Assembly: GCA_020832495.1 (NCBI GenBank)
Contig: JAFIEP010000113.1
Location: forward strand, 1-50,268
Origin: Acidimicrobiia bacterium
GTDB taxonomy: Bacteria; Actinomycetota; Acidimicrobiia; Acidimicrobiales; Acidimicrobilacustridaceae
DNA: 50,268 nucleotides
Direction of reading: 5' to 3'
The notes under the pieces: model-generated
The model's input: only the letters and a program-made list of their open reading frames with translations
Told to the model about the DNA's origin: nothing
Database searches by the model: none
Translations under genes and position numbers: made by a program
Shown here: positions 1-8,377 of the stretch, in pieces
Position numbering within the stretch: the first letter of the stretch is position 1
Layout: each line of letters opens with the position of its first letter

Positions 1-546
1 GGAGTTGTGGTGCACGCCGAACTCGGCGATCGCCTCGGTGAGGTCACCCTCGGCCCCGATGCGCCACGCGAACTCGGGGAACGCTTCGGCAGCCGTCTCG
101 ATGTCGATCGTCATGTGCGGCCGGTCCCGCAAGAACTCCTCGATGTTCGTGGTCACCGTGTCGACATAGAAGCGACACGCATCGAGCCGATCGGCCTCCC
201 GATAGGGCCCGTGCATCACGATGGCGTGGGCGAACGCCCCCACGATCCCGCCACGATGGATCGACGAGCCCGCGGCAGGCCATCGGCGAAGGAAGCTTGC
301 CGCGGTGGCTTCGCGATCCCTCCGCAGGTGCACGTAGAAGGCGTCGGGGAAGCGCCGGCCCAGCGGTCCGAGGAACCAGGCCAAGCGAGGGTCAGCTTCG
401 ATGTGGCGGTCGGAGTAGGCAAGTCGATCCTCATTAATCCTGTTGGAACGCGATTCGTGTCCAGCGGAGAACCTGGTCAGGTGCGCGCATGCCCGAGCAA
501 ACGAAAGCGTGCCGCAGCGACCGGTTCCCAGGATGAAGACGCGCAC
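1..546 (-). CDS. Sulfotransferase family protein (partial, runs off the left edge)
   Basis: Reading the minus strand from GTG at 546 gives 182 residues with no stop. It begins VRVFILGTGRCGT, a glycine-rich loop of the kind that binds the 5'-phosphosulfate of PAPS in sulfotransferases. Around residues 75-95 lies YVHLRRDREATAASFLRRW, which fits the second, 3'-phosphate-binding segment (Arg followed by Ser about eight residues later). The protein probably transfers sulfate or belongs to the related P-loop family; the substrate cannot be told. The frame stays open upstream of 546, but the family motif begins immediately after this GTG, which favours it as start. It diverges from the sulfur operon at 689. 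The C-terminus lies outside the window. Confidence 0.75.
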   Translation of the reverse strand, partial: MRVFILGTGRCGTLSFARACAHLTRFSAGHESRSNRINEDRLAYSDRHIEADPRLAWFLGPLGRRFPDAFYVHLRRDREATAASFLRRWPAAGSSIHRGGIVGAFAHAIVMHGPYREADRLDACRFYVDTVTTNIEEFLRDRPHMTIDIETAAEAFPEFAWRIGAEGDLTEAIAEFGVHHNS

Positions 547-623
547 CGTGAATAGATCGCAGACCTCGGTCGGATCGATACCGCCGAGTGGTCGGGACGG
601 CCTGTGGTGATGCCGCTATGGGG

Positions 624-652
624 TTGCATCCGGATACCCCATCGGGTATATA
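624..652 (+). promoter_or_regulatory. Promoter of the rhodanese-SulP operon
   Basis: TTGCAT at 624-629 and TATATA at 647-652 are separated by 17 bp, a good sigma-70-type promoter. The predicted start near 659 leaves a leader of about 30 nt before GTG 689, with GAGAAGGA at 675-682 as ribosome binding site. Two operators overlie the promoter. The start site is predicted, not mapped. Confidence 0.6.
634..649. promoter_or_regulatory. CsoR/CstR-like operator 1
   Basis: ATACCCCATCGGGTAT is a perfect 6-bp inverted repeat (ATACCC/GGGTAT) with a 4-bp centre. It lies in the promoter spacer and touches the -10 box, where a bound protein would block RNA polymerase. The shape fits operators of the CsoR/CstR/RcnR repressor family. 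Genes under CstR typically include rhodaneses, which suits the downstream gene. No regulator gene of this family is in the window. Confidence 0.6.
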
Positions 653-667
653 TACCCCCAGAGGTAT
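652..667. promoter_or_regulatory. CsoR/CstR-like operator 2
   Basis: ATACCCCCAGAGGTAT repeats the arms of operator 1 (5 of 6 arm positions pair). It starts 18 bp further on and covers the predicted transcription start. Two sites spaced about 1.7 helical turns apart suggest cooperative or side-by-side repressor binding. Confidence 0.55.
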
Positions 668-688
668 CCACCACGAGAAGGATCGACC

Positions 689-1270
689 GTGACCAACCAG
701 ATGACCCGCATCGACGCATCCACCCTGCGCACCTGGCTCGACGACGGCGCCGAGTGTCGCCTCCTCGATGTCCGCTCCCCGGCGGAGTTCGAGCACGTCC
801 ACATCCCCGGCGCCTACAACGTGCCCCTCGACACCCTCGGTGAACACGCCAGTGACATCAGCCGGCACGTCGAGGTCCCCGTGGTGCTGGTCTGCCGGTC
901 GGGCATGCGCGCCTCGCAGGCCGAGCAGCGACTGGCCGCCACCGGCATGTCGAACGTGCACGTCCTCGACGGCGGCATGCAGGCCTGGGAAGGCGGCGGT
1001 GGCTCGGTCAAGCGGGGTCGCCCTCGTTGGGACATCGAGCGCCAGGTGCGACTGGTAGCCGGCAGCATCGTGCTCGTGTCGATCTTGGCCAGCCTGGCCT
1101 GGCCGGGCGCACGGTTCGTGGCCGGCGCCGTCGGGCTGGGCCTCACCGTGGCCGCACTCACCAACACCTGCGCCATGGGCATGCTGTTGGGCAAGCTCCC
1201 CTACAACCGCGGCGCCAGCTGTGACGTGGGCGCGGTGGTCGACCAGCTGACCGCCACCAACCGAGGCTGA
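689..1270 (+). CDS. Rhodanese-like sulfurtransferase fused to DUF2892 membrane domain
   Basis: 193 aa. Residues about 5-105 form a rhodanese domain with DVRSPAEF and the active-site loop C69-R-S-G-M-R, whose cysteine carries the persulfide. Residues about 118-180 form a DUF2892 domain with two membrane segments (SIVLVSILASLAW; FVAGAVGLGLTVAAL). The layout matches E. coli YgaP, an inner-membrane sulfurtransferase. The likely role is handling sulfane sulfur at the membrane. The GTG start has a ribosome site 6 nt upstream. SulP starts 5 bp after the stop, so the two genes are probably co-transcribed from the operator-controlled promoter. Confidence 0.9.
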   Translation: MTNQMTRIDASTLRTWLDDGAECRLLDVRSPAEFEHVHIPGAYNVPLDTLGEHASDISRHVEVPVVLVCRSGMRASQAEQRLAATGMSNVHVLDGGMQAWEGGGGSVKRGRPRWDIERQVRLVAGSIVLVSILASLAWPGARFVAGAVGLGLTVAALTNTCAMGMLLGKLPYNRGASCDVGAVVDQLTATNRG

Positions 1271-1275
1271 TCTCG

Positions 1276-3060
1276 GTGTCGGCCGCAGAGGACCCATCGA
1301 TGCGCGCCGACGCCTCCGACCGCCGGGCCGTCCCGCCCTCCCCGCCTGGCGGGGCGGCCCGGTTCCTCCCCGTACCGCGTTGGGTCCGCGGGTACCCTCG
1401 TCGCCTCCTCCGCGGCGACGTCGTGGCTGGTGTCACCGTGGCGGTGATGTTGGTCCCCCAGGCCATGGCCTACGCCAACCTGGCCGGGATGCCCCCGGTC
1501 ACCGGGCTCTACGCCGCCTTGGCCGCCATCGTCGCCTACGCACTGCTGGGCACCAGCGGATCGCTGGCCGTCGGTCCGGTGGCCATCACGTCGCTCATCA
1601 CCTTGTCGGGCCTCAGCACGATCGTGTCGCCCGACGACCCCTCCTACCCCGTGGTGGCTGCCCTCCTCGCCGTGACCGTCGGCGGCATCCTGCTGGCCGC
1701 TGGCGTGCTCCGGCTCGGATTCCTGGTCGACTACCTGTCCCACCCGGTCATCAGCGGCTTCACCTCGGCGGCGGCCATCACCATCGGCATCTCCCAGGTC
1801 AAGGACCTGCTGGGAGTCCAGATCGGGCGTCCCGAAGGTGTACCGGCCACCATTGCCGCCCTGTGGGACCAGCTGGGTGCCACCGAGACCGCCACGGCTG
1901 CCCTCGGGGCCTCGACCGTCGTCGGGCTCGTGCTACTGCGTCGGTTCGCTCCGGTGGTGCCCGCCGCGTTGCTGGCGGTGGTGGTCACCACGCTCGTGTC
2001 GTGGTGGGCGGACCTGCCGGCTCGCGGGGTGGCGATCGTGGGCGACGTCCCCGCCGGACTTCCGGGGCCGGTGATGCCCGAACTCGACCTGGGCCTCGTC
2101 CGCGACCTGCTCCCCGTGGCGCTCACCATCGCCGTCGTGGCCTACGCCGAAGGCGTCAGTATCGCCAAGGCGCTGGCGCGCCGAACCCGCGACCGGATCG
2201 ACGCCGATCGTGAACTGGTGGCCACCGGTGCGGCCAACGTCTCGGCCGGACTGTTCGGCGGCTTCCCGGTGGCCGGCGGCTTCTCCCGCACCGCCGTCAA
2301 TCACCAGGCCGGCGCCCGCACACCCCTGGCCAGCATGGTCACCGCCGTGGGGCTGGCGGTGACCCTCCTGTGGCTGACACCGTTGCTCCACAACCTCCCC
2401 CTCGCAGCGTTGGCAGCCATCGTGGTGGTGGCGGTGGCCGGCCTGGTCGACGTGCGTGGCGCCCTCGAGATCACCCGCGTCGACAGGCGAGACGCCGCCG
2501 CGTTGGCCGTCACCTTCGGGACCACCCTTCTCGTCGGCATCGAGGCGGGACTCGCCGTCGGTGTGGTGGTCAGCCTGCTGTTGTTCGTCCACCGCTCCGC
2601 CAATCCCCACACCACCGAGCTGGGACGGGTGTCAGGCACGACCGAGTACCGCAACGTCGATCGCTGGCCGACGGCGTGCTCCGAAGACGTCGCGGTCCTG
2701 CGAGTGGACGCACCGCTGTTCTTCGCCAACGCCGGCGCGTTCGACGCCCGCATCCGCCGCTTGCTGGCCGACCGTCCAGGTCTGCGCTATCTGGTGCTCG
2801 ACGCGTCGGGCATCGGTGGCATCGACGCCAGCGGTGTCCACCTGCTCACCGACATCGACCGGGACCTGGCCACCAGTGGCGTGGAACTCCACCTGGCCAC
2901 CGTCCGAGGACCGGTGCGCGACGCCCTCGAGCGTGCCGACACCTGGGCAGCATTCGAAGGTCGGGTCCACCCCTCCATCACGGCCGCCGTCACCGCTGTC
3001 GAACCGCACAGCCCGCTGCTCGACGTCGATGCTGCTGAGAACGACGTCGAGCTGTACTGA
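1276..3060 (+). CDS. SulP family anion transporter with STAS domain
   Basis: 594 aa. The membrane part (about residues 40-430) carries the SulP signature MAYANLAGMPPVTGLYAAL near residue 65 and many hydrophobic helices. Residues about 445-570 form a cytoplasmic STAS domain containing LDASGIGGIDASGV. SulP proteins move sulfate, bicarbonate or other anions. Placement 5 bp after a rhodanese behind CstR-like operators suggests sulfate, sulfite or thiosulfate. Two starts are possible: GTG 1276 (given) or ATG 1300; neither has a strong ribosome site, and translation may be coupled to the rhodanese gene. Confidence 0.9.
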   Translation: MSAAEDPSMRADASDRRAVPPSPPGGAARFLPVPRWVRGYPRRLLRGDVVAGVTVAVMLVPQAMAYANLAGMPPVTGLYAALAAIVAYALLGTSGSLAVGPVAITSLITLSGLSTIVSPDDPSYPVVAALLAVTVGGILLAAGVLRLGFLVDYLSHPVISGFTSAAAITIGISQVKDLLGVQIGRPEGVPATIAALWDQLGATETATAALGASTVVGLVLLRRFAPVVPAALLAVVVTTLVSWWADLPARGVAIVGDVPAGLPGPVMPELDLGLVRDLLPVALTIAVVAYAEGVSIAKALARRTRDRIDADRELVATGAANVSAGLFGGFPVAGGFSRTAVNHQAGARTPLASMVTAVGLAVTLLWLTPLLHNLPLAALAAIVVVAVAGLVDVRGALEITRVDRRDAAALAVTFGTTLLVGIEAGLAVGVVVSLLLFVHRSANPHTTELGRVSGTTEYRNVDRWPTACSEDVAVLRVDAPLFFANAGAFDARIRRLLADRPGLRYLVLDASGIGGIDASGVHLLTDIDRDLATSGVELHLATVRGPVRDALERADTWAAFEGRVHPSITAAVTAVEPHSPLLDVDAAENDVELY

Positions 3061-3183
3061 CTTCGGTCGTCGATTCCACCGCCCCGCCGTCCGGACCGAC
3101 GCGGGCATGCATCGGCGCGGGCGGGGTAGAGCGAGGGGCACACCGCACACGGCGGCGCGCCGCCACGACACTGGAGCACCGAC

Positions 3184-3423
3184 ATGGCTGAGAACCAGCA
3201 ACAGGAACGAAGCACCGAGGAACGACGCGGGGGCGCCGTCGGCGTCGCCATCGTGGCCGTGGTCGCCATCTTGGCGGTGGTCCTGGTGGCCATCTTCGCC
3301 TTCGGCGGGTCGGACGACGAGAACGGTGACACCATCGTCGACGTACCCGAGATCGAGGTCCCCGAGATCGAGTCACCGGATGTCGACATCAACATCGACA
3401 ACCTCGAGGTCGACGAGAACTGA
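3184..3423 (+). CDS. Small single-pass membrane protein with acidic tail
   Basis: 79 aa. A charged N-terminus (ENQQQERSTEERR) is followed by one hydrophobic helix (residues about 18-39, rich in V, A and I) and a strongly acidic tail with the repeated phrases VPEIEVPEIE and DVDINIDNLEVDEN. I recognise no family. The acidic tail would face outside if the N-terminus stays in the cytoplasm. It lies 123 bp after SulP and may be a separate unit. It ends just before a strong hairpin. Confidence 0.65.
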   Translation: MAENQQQERSTEERRGGAVGVAIVAVVAILAVVLVAIFAFGGSDDENGDTIVDVPEIEVPEIESPDVDINIDNLEVDEN

Positions 3424-3435
3424 TCCACCCACACC

Positions 3436-3475
3436 GGTTCGGGGTGGCGGCGTCACGACGTCGCCACCCCGAACC
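3436..3475. terminator. Bidirectional hairpin between convergent genes
   Basis: GGTTCGGGGTGGCG (3436-3449) pairs perfectly with CGCCACCCCGAACC (3462-3475). CGTC/GACG inside extends the stem. It follows the 79-aa gene and covers the last codons and stop of the DUF2254 gene on the other strand, so it can serve both. There is no clear U tract. Confidence 0.6.
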
Positions 3476-4778
3476 GCGTCTGGTAACAGCGTTCGACCCG
3501 GGCCAGGTCCTCGGCCAACGGCTTCGACGCCGCGCAGCCTTCGACCACCAGCCGGGCCTGCGAACGCAGCGCTGCATCGGCGTGCGAATCAGCCGGGAAG
3601 TCCGTCGAGGTACACAACAGGTGGAGCGCCTCGAGCAGGTAGATGCACACGGTGGGTTGCTCGCTGGCCACCCCTCGCAGCTCGTCGAAGGCCAGACCGA
3701 TCACCTCGGTGGGCGTCGGCACCTCGGGACGCAACAGGCGTCGCTGCTCGACACCGTTCACCACCGGGGCCGGGCCATGACGCGACAGCAGGTCGCGCAG
3801 CACCGCCACGTTGTGGAAGATGGCGTCCTGGGCGGTGGTGGGGTCGTTGATGCCGGCCGACAACGCCCGTAACGCCACGTCGACGAGTTGACGCACGCCA
3901 TAGGTGGCGTCCTGGAACATGGTGCGCGTCGTGCCGATCCGCACGGCGGCGCGCCCTGCGGTGTCGACGGCATCGGCAGCGTCGCCGTTCGGCGCGGGCC
4001 ACACCGTGCACAGCGGTACGCCGCCGGCGGCATAACGGCCGACAGCCGTCTCCAACCGCACCACGCCACCGGGCGGCACCAGGTCCAGCAAGGCGTCGTT
4101 GTCCACCTGCTGCACCCAGCCGTTGGACAGGAAACGCACGATATGTCCCTCGCCGGACGGGACGGAGGTGTCGAGGTCCTCCTCGGGTGCCTCGTCGTGC
4201 CAGACCGCCACCGCGCTGGCCAAGGTCTCGGAGGTCACCTCGTGCAGCAGTTCGCTGATGTCCATCGAGTGTGCGCTGTGGTTGATGAACGCCACCGTGG
4301 CCAGGATGGCCACCACCCCAGCCACCATGGCCAGACTGACCGCCAGGTTCGGCACGACCGCCTCGGCCGGACCGACGGCGTTGCCGCCGTCGCGCACTGC
4401 CCGCAGCACGACCAGGCAGTAGGTGAACGTGCCGAGCACCAGTCCGATCACCACCTTGGCGTAGGGGTCTCGGAAGAGTCCGTGCACCACCCGTGGCGAG
4501 TACTGACTGGCCGCCAGCTGCAGCAGCAGGAGCGAGACCGAGAAGGCGATACCGGCGATGCCGATGGTGGCGGTGGCCACGGTGGTGAGCACGGCGCGGG
4601 CGCTGTCGACGGTGGCATCGACCACGACAGGGATGCGAGTGGCGTCGACACCGAGCCATCCGTCGAGTGCGACCATGGCTTCTGCCGCCAGGGCCGCCAG
4701 GACGACGAAGCCGACCGGCAGGAAGAAGAAGCTGGCTCGTGCCCGGTCGACGAGGGCGGCCACGCTCAGGTTCACCAC
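3453..4778 (-). CDS. DUF2254 membrane protein
   Basis: 441 aa. Four hydrophobic segments lie in the first 170 residues (for example FFFLPVGFVVLAALAAEAMVAL and TIGIAGIAFSVSLLLLQLA). The typical DUF2254 stretch QLAASQYSPRVVHGLFRD follows the second. A large soluble domain follows, with GINDPTTAQDAI near residue 310, also typical of the family. The function of DUF2254 is not established. The start is a GTG pair at 4778/4775. The gene lies 74 bp downstream of the HTTM gene on the same strand. Confidence 0.85.
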   Translation of the reverse strand: MVNLSVAALVDRARASFFFLPVGFVVLAALAAEAMVALDGWLGVDATRIPVVVDATVDSARAVLTTVATATIGIAGIAFSVSLLLLQLAASQYSPRVVHGLFRDPYAKVVIGLVLGTFTYCLVVLRAVRDGGNAVGPAEAVVPNLAVSLAMVAGVVAILATVAFINHSAHSMDISELLHEVTSETLASAVAVWHDEAPEEDLDTSVPSGEGHIVRFLSNGWVQQVDNDALLDLVPPGGVVRLETAVGRYAAGGVPLCTVWPAPNGDAADAVDTAGRAAVRIGTTRTMFQDATYGVRQLVDVALRALSAGINDPTTAQDAIFHNVAVLRDLLSRHGPAPVVNGVEQRRLLRPEVPTPTEVIGLAFDELRGVASEQPTVCIYLLEALHLLCTSTDFPADSHADAALRSQARLVVEGCAASKPLAEDLARVERCYQTRFGVATS

Positions 4779-4852
4779 CCCAGCCTCTCACCTCTCGGGC
4801 GGTGTGCCGGGGACGCCGCCGGAGTCCCGACCGCGTCCCGGCCAGCCGACGC

Positions 4853-6394
4853 TCACCAGGTGCAGGTGATCACCCCGTCAGCGGGTACCGAGCGATGGTG
4901 GACGAACGTCCTGGCAGCCCACGACATGGTGACGAGGTCGACGCGCTCGGCAGCCACATCGAGTTCGACGCGCTCACCGTCCTCCACGAACACCACCGAG
5001 GCCGTGGGATCGGCGCTGAGCTGGCGACGCAGCTCGTGGCGGGTGATGAGCAGGTCGTCGTCGGCGACCTCCTGCAGCGCCTCGTTGGACGACTCGAGGA
5101 CCTTGAGGAGTTGGTCCTGGCCGGTCCACAGCTCGACCCGGGGGATGAAGAAGTGATTGGCCTGACCCTGCTGGGTAACCAGGTTGCTGAACATGGTGAA
5201 CGACGACGTCGTCTTGCCGCCCATGTAGGGCGAGGCAGCGTTCAGCACCAGCAGGCCGACGAGGAGCCACTGCCCGATCGACACCCGGCTCCCTGCGCCG
5301 GGCAACCCCTCCCGTTGGGCTCGCGGCGGGAGTCGACGGAGCACGACCACCATGGCGGCGACGAGCACCGCCCCGTACAGGAGGATGGCCATCCAGGTGA
5401 GACCCACCCAGGCGGCACCTCCGAACACAGCGCCCCGCCCGAGGACGAGCCCGGCCAGTACCGCCAGAGCGACCAGCCGGATCGGCGGGCGACGGCTCAT
5501 CGACCGGCACCACGCCACCGCGCCGTCCCAACGCGTCGGCCGCGTTGCGCCACCCGAGAGTTCGGAGAGCCGTCGGGCCGTGCCGACCGGCAGGAAGAGG
5601 ACGAGCAGCGCAGCCAGGTAGGCGGTGAAGTCCATGACCAGCACGATCGGCGTGGCCGCCAGCGCAGTGTGGAAGACGACGGCGAGGGCGACGCCCCACG
5701 GTCTGGCGGCAGGGATCAGCAGCAGGACCGGAATCACCAGCTCGATCGCCGCCACTGACCACACGAGTGCCGTGGCCGCCGACGTCCCGGCGTCCGGCAC
5801 CGCGAACCCGAACGCCTCCGCCACCGGCTCGAGCGTGGTGCGCGCACAGCTCACAGCAGGGTCGAAGAACGACTCGTTCAGCTTGGCCAGCGCCGCCGCC
5901 GCGTAGGACACGAGGAACACCACTCGCCCATAGCCGGCGAAATCGACCAGCAACGGAGCCCCGGTGCCGTGGGAACCTCGAACCCCTCGCACGATACGAG
6001 CGCCGAAGGCGACGACGATCCCGGCGTTGACGAACGCAGCGATGAGCCAGTGGTTGGCCACGAACGGAACCTGCAGGCCGAAGGTGACCAGCTGCACGAC
6101 CGCCAGGAGCACCAGGCGGTTCGACGAGCTCGGCCGGGCCAGCAGGGCCAGCGCAGCAACGAGGACCGGGACGAGCAAGAACTCGCTGAAGGACTCCTGG
6201 GGCTCGCCGCCCCCCTTGTACCAGACGTGGAGGATGTGGGCGATGGCCCACATCGCAGCGAACAGCGACGCGGTCGACCCGATGTCCGTCCCGTCAGCTG
6301 GTGGGTCGCCGTCGAGTACCACCGACCGGTGATCCTCTGCACGCCAGGACGCTCCCGGGGGCGTGGCCTCCGGGAGGTCGGCAGACGCACCCAT
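4853..6394 (-). CDS. HTTM-domain (gamma-carboxylase-like) membrane protein
   Basis: 513 aa. It has about ten hydrophobic segments, including AAMWAIAHILHVWY, ALVWSVAAIELVIPVLLLIP and GVALAVVFHTALAATPIVLVMDFTAYLAALLVLFLP. The order and the YAAAALAKLNESFFDP stretch resemble HTTM proteins, which share a fold with vitamin-K-dependent gamma-carboxylase. A soluble C-terminal part starts after about residue 400 (PYMGGKTTSSFTMFSNL). Enzymatic activity is not proven for most bacterial members. The start lies 15 bp after the FKBP stop, so the two are probably one operon. Confidence 0.65.
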   Translation of the reverse strand: MGASADLPEATPPGASWRAEDHRSVVLDGDPPADGTDIGSTASLFAAMWAIAHILHVWYKGGGEPQESFSEFLLVPVLVAALALLARPSSSNRLVLLAVVQLVTFGLQVPFVANHWLIAAFVNAGIVVAFGARIVRGVRGSHGTGAPLLVDFAGYGRVVFLVSYAAAALAKLNESFFDPAVSCARTTLEPVAEAFGFAVPDAGTSAATALVWSVAAIELVIPVLLLIPAARPWGVALAVVFHTALAATPIVLVMDFTAYLAALLVLFLPVGTARRLSELSGGATRPTRWDGAVAWCRSMSRRPPIRLVALAVLAGLVLGRGAVFGGAAWVGLTWMAILLYGAVLVAAMVVVLRRLPPRAQREGLPGAGSRVSIGQWLLVGLLVLNAASPYMGGKTTSSFTMFSNLVTQQGQANHFFIPRVELWTGQDQLLKVLESSNEALQEVADDDLLITRHELRRQLSADPTASVVFVEDGERVELDVAAERVDLVTMSWAARTFVHHRSVPADGVITCTW

Positions 6395-6409
6395 CCCGGC
6401 CCCGTCGGT

Positions 6410-6790
6410 TCAGTTCACGCCGACGAGGTCGACGACGAACACCAGCGTCTCGTTCGGTCCGATGACGCCGCCGGCACCCGAGCGTCCATATGCCTTGGAG
6501 GGAGGGATGACCAGTCGTCGACGTCCGCCGACGCGCATCCCGACGACGCCTTCGTCCCAGCCGCTGATCACCTGGCCGCCACCGAGACGGAACGAGAAGG
6601 TCTCACCACGGTCCCACGAGGCGTCGAACTGGGAGCGGGTCGACCACCCATGGCCGACGTAGTGCACCTCCACGGTGGTGCCGGCCACCGCCTCGTCGCC
6701 CTCGCCGACCGTGAGGTCCTCGATCTGCAACTCGGCAGGCGGCGTCTCGCCGGGCGGCACGTACACATGGGGCTTGTCGTCTGTGGCCAT
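6410..6790 (-). CDS. FKBP-type peptidyl-prolyl isomerase
   Basis: 126 aa starting at ATG 6790. The FKBP core is easy to see: VEVHYVGHGWSTRSQFDASWDRGETFSFRLGGGQVISGWDEGVVGMRVGG..RRLVIPPSKAYG and the closing NETLVFVVDLVGV. It lacks a signal peptide and should work in the cytoplasm as a proline isomerase and folding helper. The reading frame stays open for a long way upstream, but family homology begins only at this ATG; the upstream part lies under the photolyase gene on the other strand. Confidence 0.92.
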   Translation of the reverse strand: MATDDKPHVYVPPGETPPAELQIEDLTVGEGDEAVAGTTVEVHYVGHGWSTRSQFDASWDRGETFSFRLGGGQVISGWDEGVVGMRVGGRRRLVIPPSKAYGRSGAGGVIGPNETLVFVVDLVGVN

Positions 6791-6859
6791 CGGACCACGG
6801 TACTGCGCCGACCGGTCGCAGCGTGAGGTCTCGTGAGGAGGCGACCGTAGGGTGGTGGC

Positions 6860-8344
6860 GTGCGCACGGTCTGGGTCCTCGGCGACCAACTGAACCGACA
6901 GCTCGGCCCGCTCGGCGCCGCCACTCCCGACGATGCCCGTGTGCTCCTCGTCCACAGCGGTGCCAAGGCGGCATCGAAGCGCTGGCACCGCCAACGGCTG
7001 CACCTGGTGCGCGCCGGCATGGCCCGCCTGGCAAACGAACTGCGGGCGGAGGGCTTCACCGTGGACGAACGGAACGCCCCGACCTTGACCACGGGCCTGG
7101 CGCAGCACCGCCACGAACACCACCCCGACGAGGTGGTGGCCATGGAGCCCGCCTCGTGGGACGGGCGCGAGCTGCTCCGCCGCCTCGACGTCCATCTCGA
7201 GCCGACCACCCAGTTCCTCTGCCACCCCGACGATTTCGCCGACTGGGCAGGCGACCGCCGGACGCTGCGAATGGAGGACTTCTACCGATGGCAACGCCGC
7301 CGCCTGCGCATCCTCATGGATGGCGACGAGCCAGCGGGTGGCCGGTGGAACTACGACGACGAGAACCGTCAACCGCCACCGGGTGACGGCCGGAAGTGGC
7401 CCGCGCCGCTGCGAAGCGAACTCGACGACGTCGACCGACAGATCCTCGACGAGCTCCCCGCCCAGAGCTGGGGAGCCGAGCCCGACGGGGTGTGGGCCAC
7501 CACACGAACCGACGCCTTGCGCCGGCTCCGCCATGTCGTCGACGAGGTCCTCCCCGTGTTCGGGCCACACGAGGACGCCATGCTCTCGTCCAATTGGCAC
7601 CTGGCGCACACGCTGCTGAGCCCGTACCTGAACCTCGGCATGCTGCAGCCGGCCGAGGTGGTGGACGCAGCCGAGGCCGCCTATCGGGACGGACGGGTGC
7701 CGATCGCCTCGGCCGAGGGCTTCATCCGCCAGATCATCGGCTGGCGGGAGTACGTGTGGGGCCTCTACTGGCTGTGGATGCCCGACTACCGCCATCGCAA
7801 CGACCTCGACGCGCAGCGACCGCTGCCGCCGCTGTACACCGGCGCACCCACCGCCATGCGGTGTGTGGCGTCCGTGCTCGGGGACGTCCACGACCACGCC
7901 TGGACCCACCACATCGCCCGGTTGATGGTGCTCGGCAACCTGGCGCTCCTTGCCGGTGTGCGGCCAGCCGAGCTGACCGAGTGGATGTGGGCGAGCTTCG
8001 TCGACGGCGCCGAGTGGGTCATGCTTCCCAACGTGGTCGGCATGGCCCTGTACGCCGACGGCGGACAGATGGCCACCAAGCCCTATGCCGCCGGCGGGAA
8101 CTACATCAACCGCATGAGCGACTTCTGCGGCGATTGTGCCTTCGACCGCACGGCACGCACCGGCGACGACGCCTGCCCCTTCACCACCCTCTACTGGGCG
8201 TTCATCGATCACCACCGGGATCTCCTGGCCACCAACAACCGCACGGTCCGACAAGTGCGAGCCGCTGACCGGCTCGGCAATCTCGACGAGGTCCGCACCC
8301 GAGCCGCAGAGGTGCTCGAGCTCCTCGACCGAGGGGAGCTGTGA
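6860..8344 (+). CDS. Iron-sulfur cryptochrome/photolyase family protein (FeS-BCP type)
   Basis: 494 aa from GTG 6860. It starts VWVLGDQLNRQLGPL, as in the 'deoxyribodipyrimidine photolyase-related' group, and continues through the helical FAD domain (EGFIRQIIGWREYVWGLYW; WMWASFVDGAEWVMLPNVVGMALYADGG). Cysteines 335, 423, 426 and 439 are spaced 88, 3 and 13 residues apart. That is the spacing I recall for the [4Fe-4S] ligands of Agrobacterium PhrB. Members repair (6-4) photoproducts or act as light sensors. It is divergent from the FKBP gene (69 bp between starts). DUF5522 converges at its 3' end. Confidence 0.9.
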   Translation: MRTVWVLGDQLNRQLGPLGAATPDDARVLLVHSGAKAASKRWHRQRLHLVRAGMARLANELRAEGFTVDERNAPTLTTGLAQHRHEHHPDEVVAMEPASWDGRELLRRLDVHLEPTTQFLCHPDDFADWAGDRRTLRMEDFYRWQRRRLRILMDGDEPAGGRWNYDDENRQPPPGDGRKWPAPLRSELDDVDRQILDELPAQSWGAEPDGVWATTRTDALRRLRHVVDEVLPVFGPHEDAMLSSNWHLAHTLLSPYLNLGMLQPAEVVDAAEAAYRDGRVPIASAEGFIRQIIGWREYVWGLYWLWMPDYRHRNDLDAQRPLPPLYTGAPTAMRCVASVLGDVHDHAWTHHIARLMVLGNLALLAGVRPAELTEWMWASFVDGAEWVMLPNVVGMALYADGGQMATKPYAAGGNYINRMSDFCGDCAFDRTARTGDDACPFTTLYWAFIDHHRDLLATNNRTVRQVRAADRLGNLDEVRTRAAEVLELLDRGEL

Positions 8345-8377
8345 CGGGCCGACCCGACGGCGGCGGGAACCCGGGGG

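Noticed and set aside
618-642. Third operator arm ATGGGG...CCCCAT upstream of the sulfur operon
   Set aside because: The 13-bp spacing differs from the 4-6 bp of the two operators, and the right half is part of operator 1; probably chance.
6791-8254. Long upstream extension of the FKBP frame
   Set aside because: It runs opposite the photolyase gene. FKBP homology begins at ATG 6790 and the extension has no domain.
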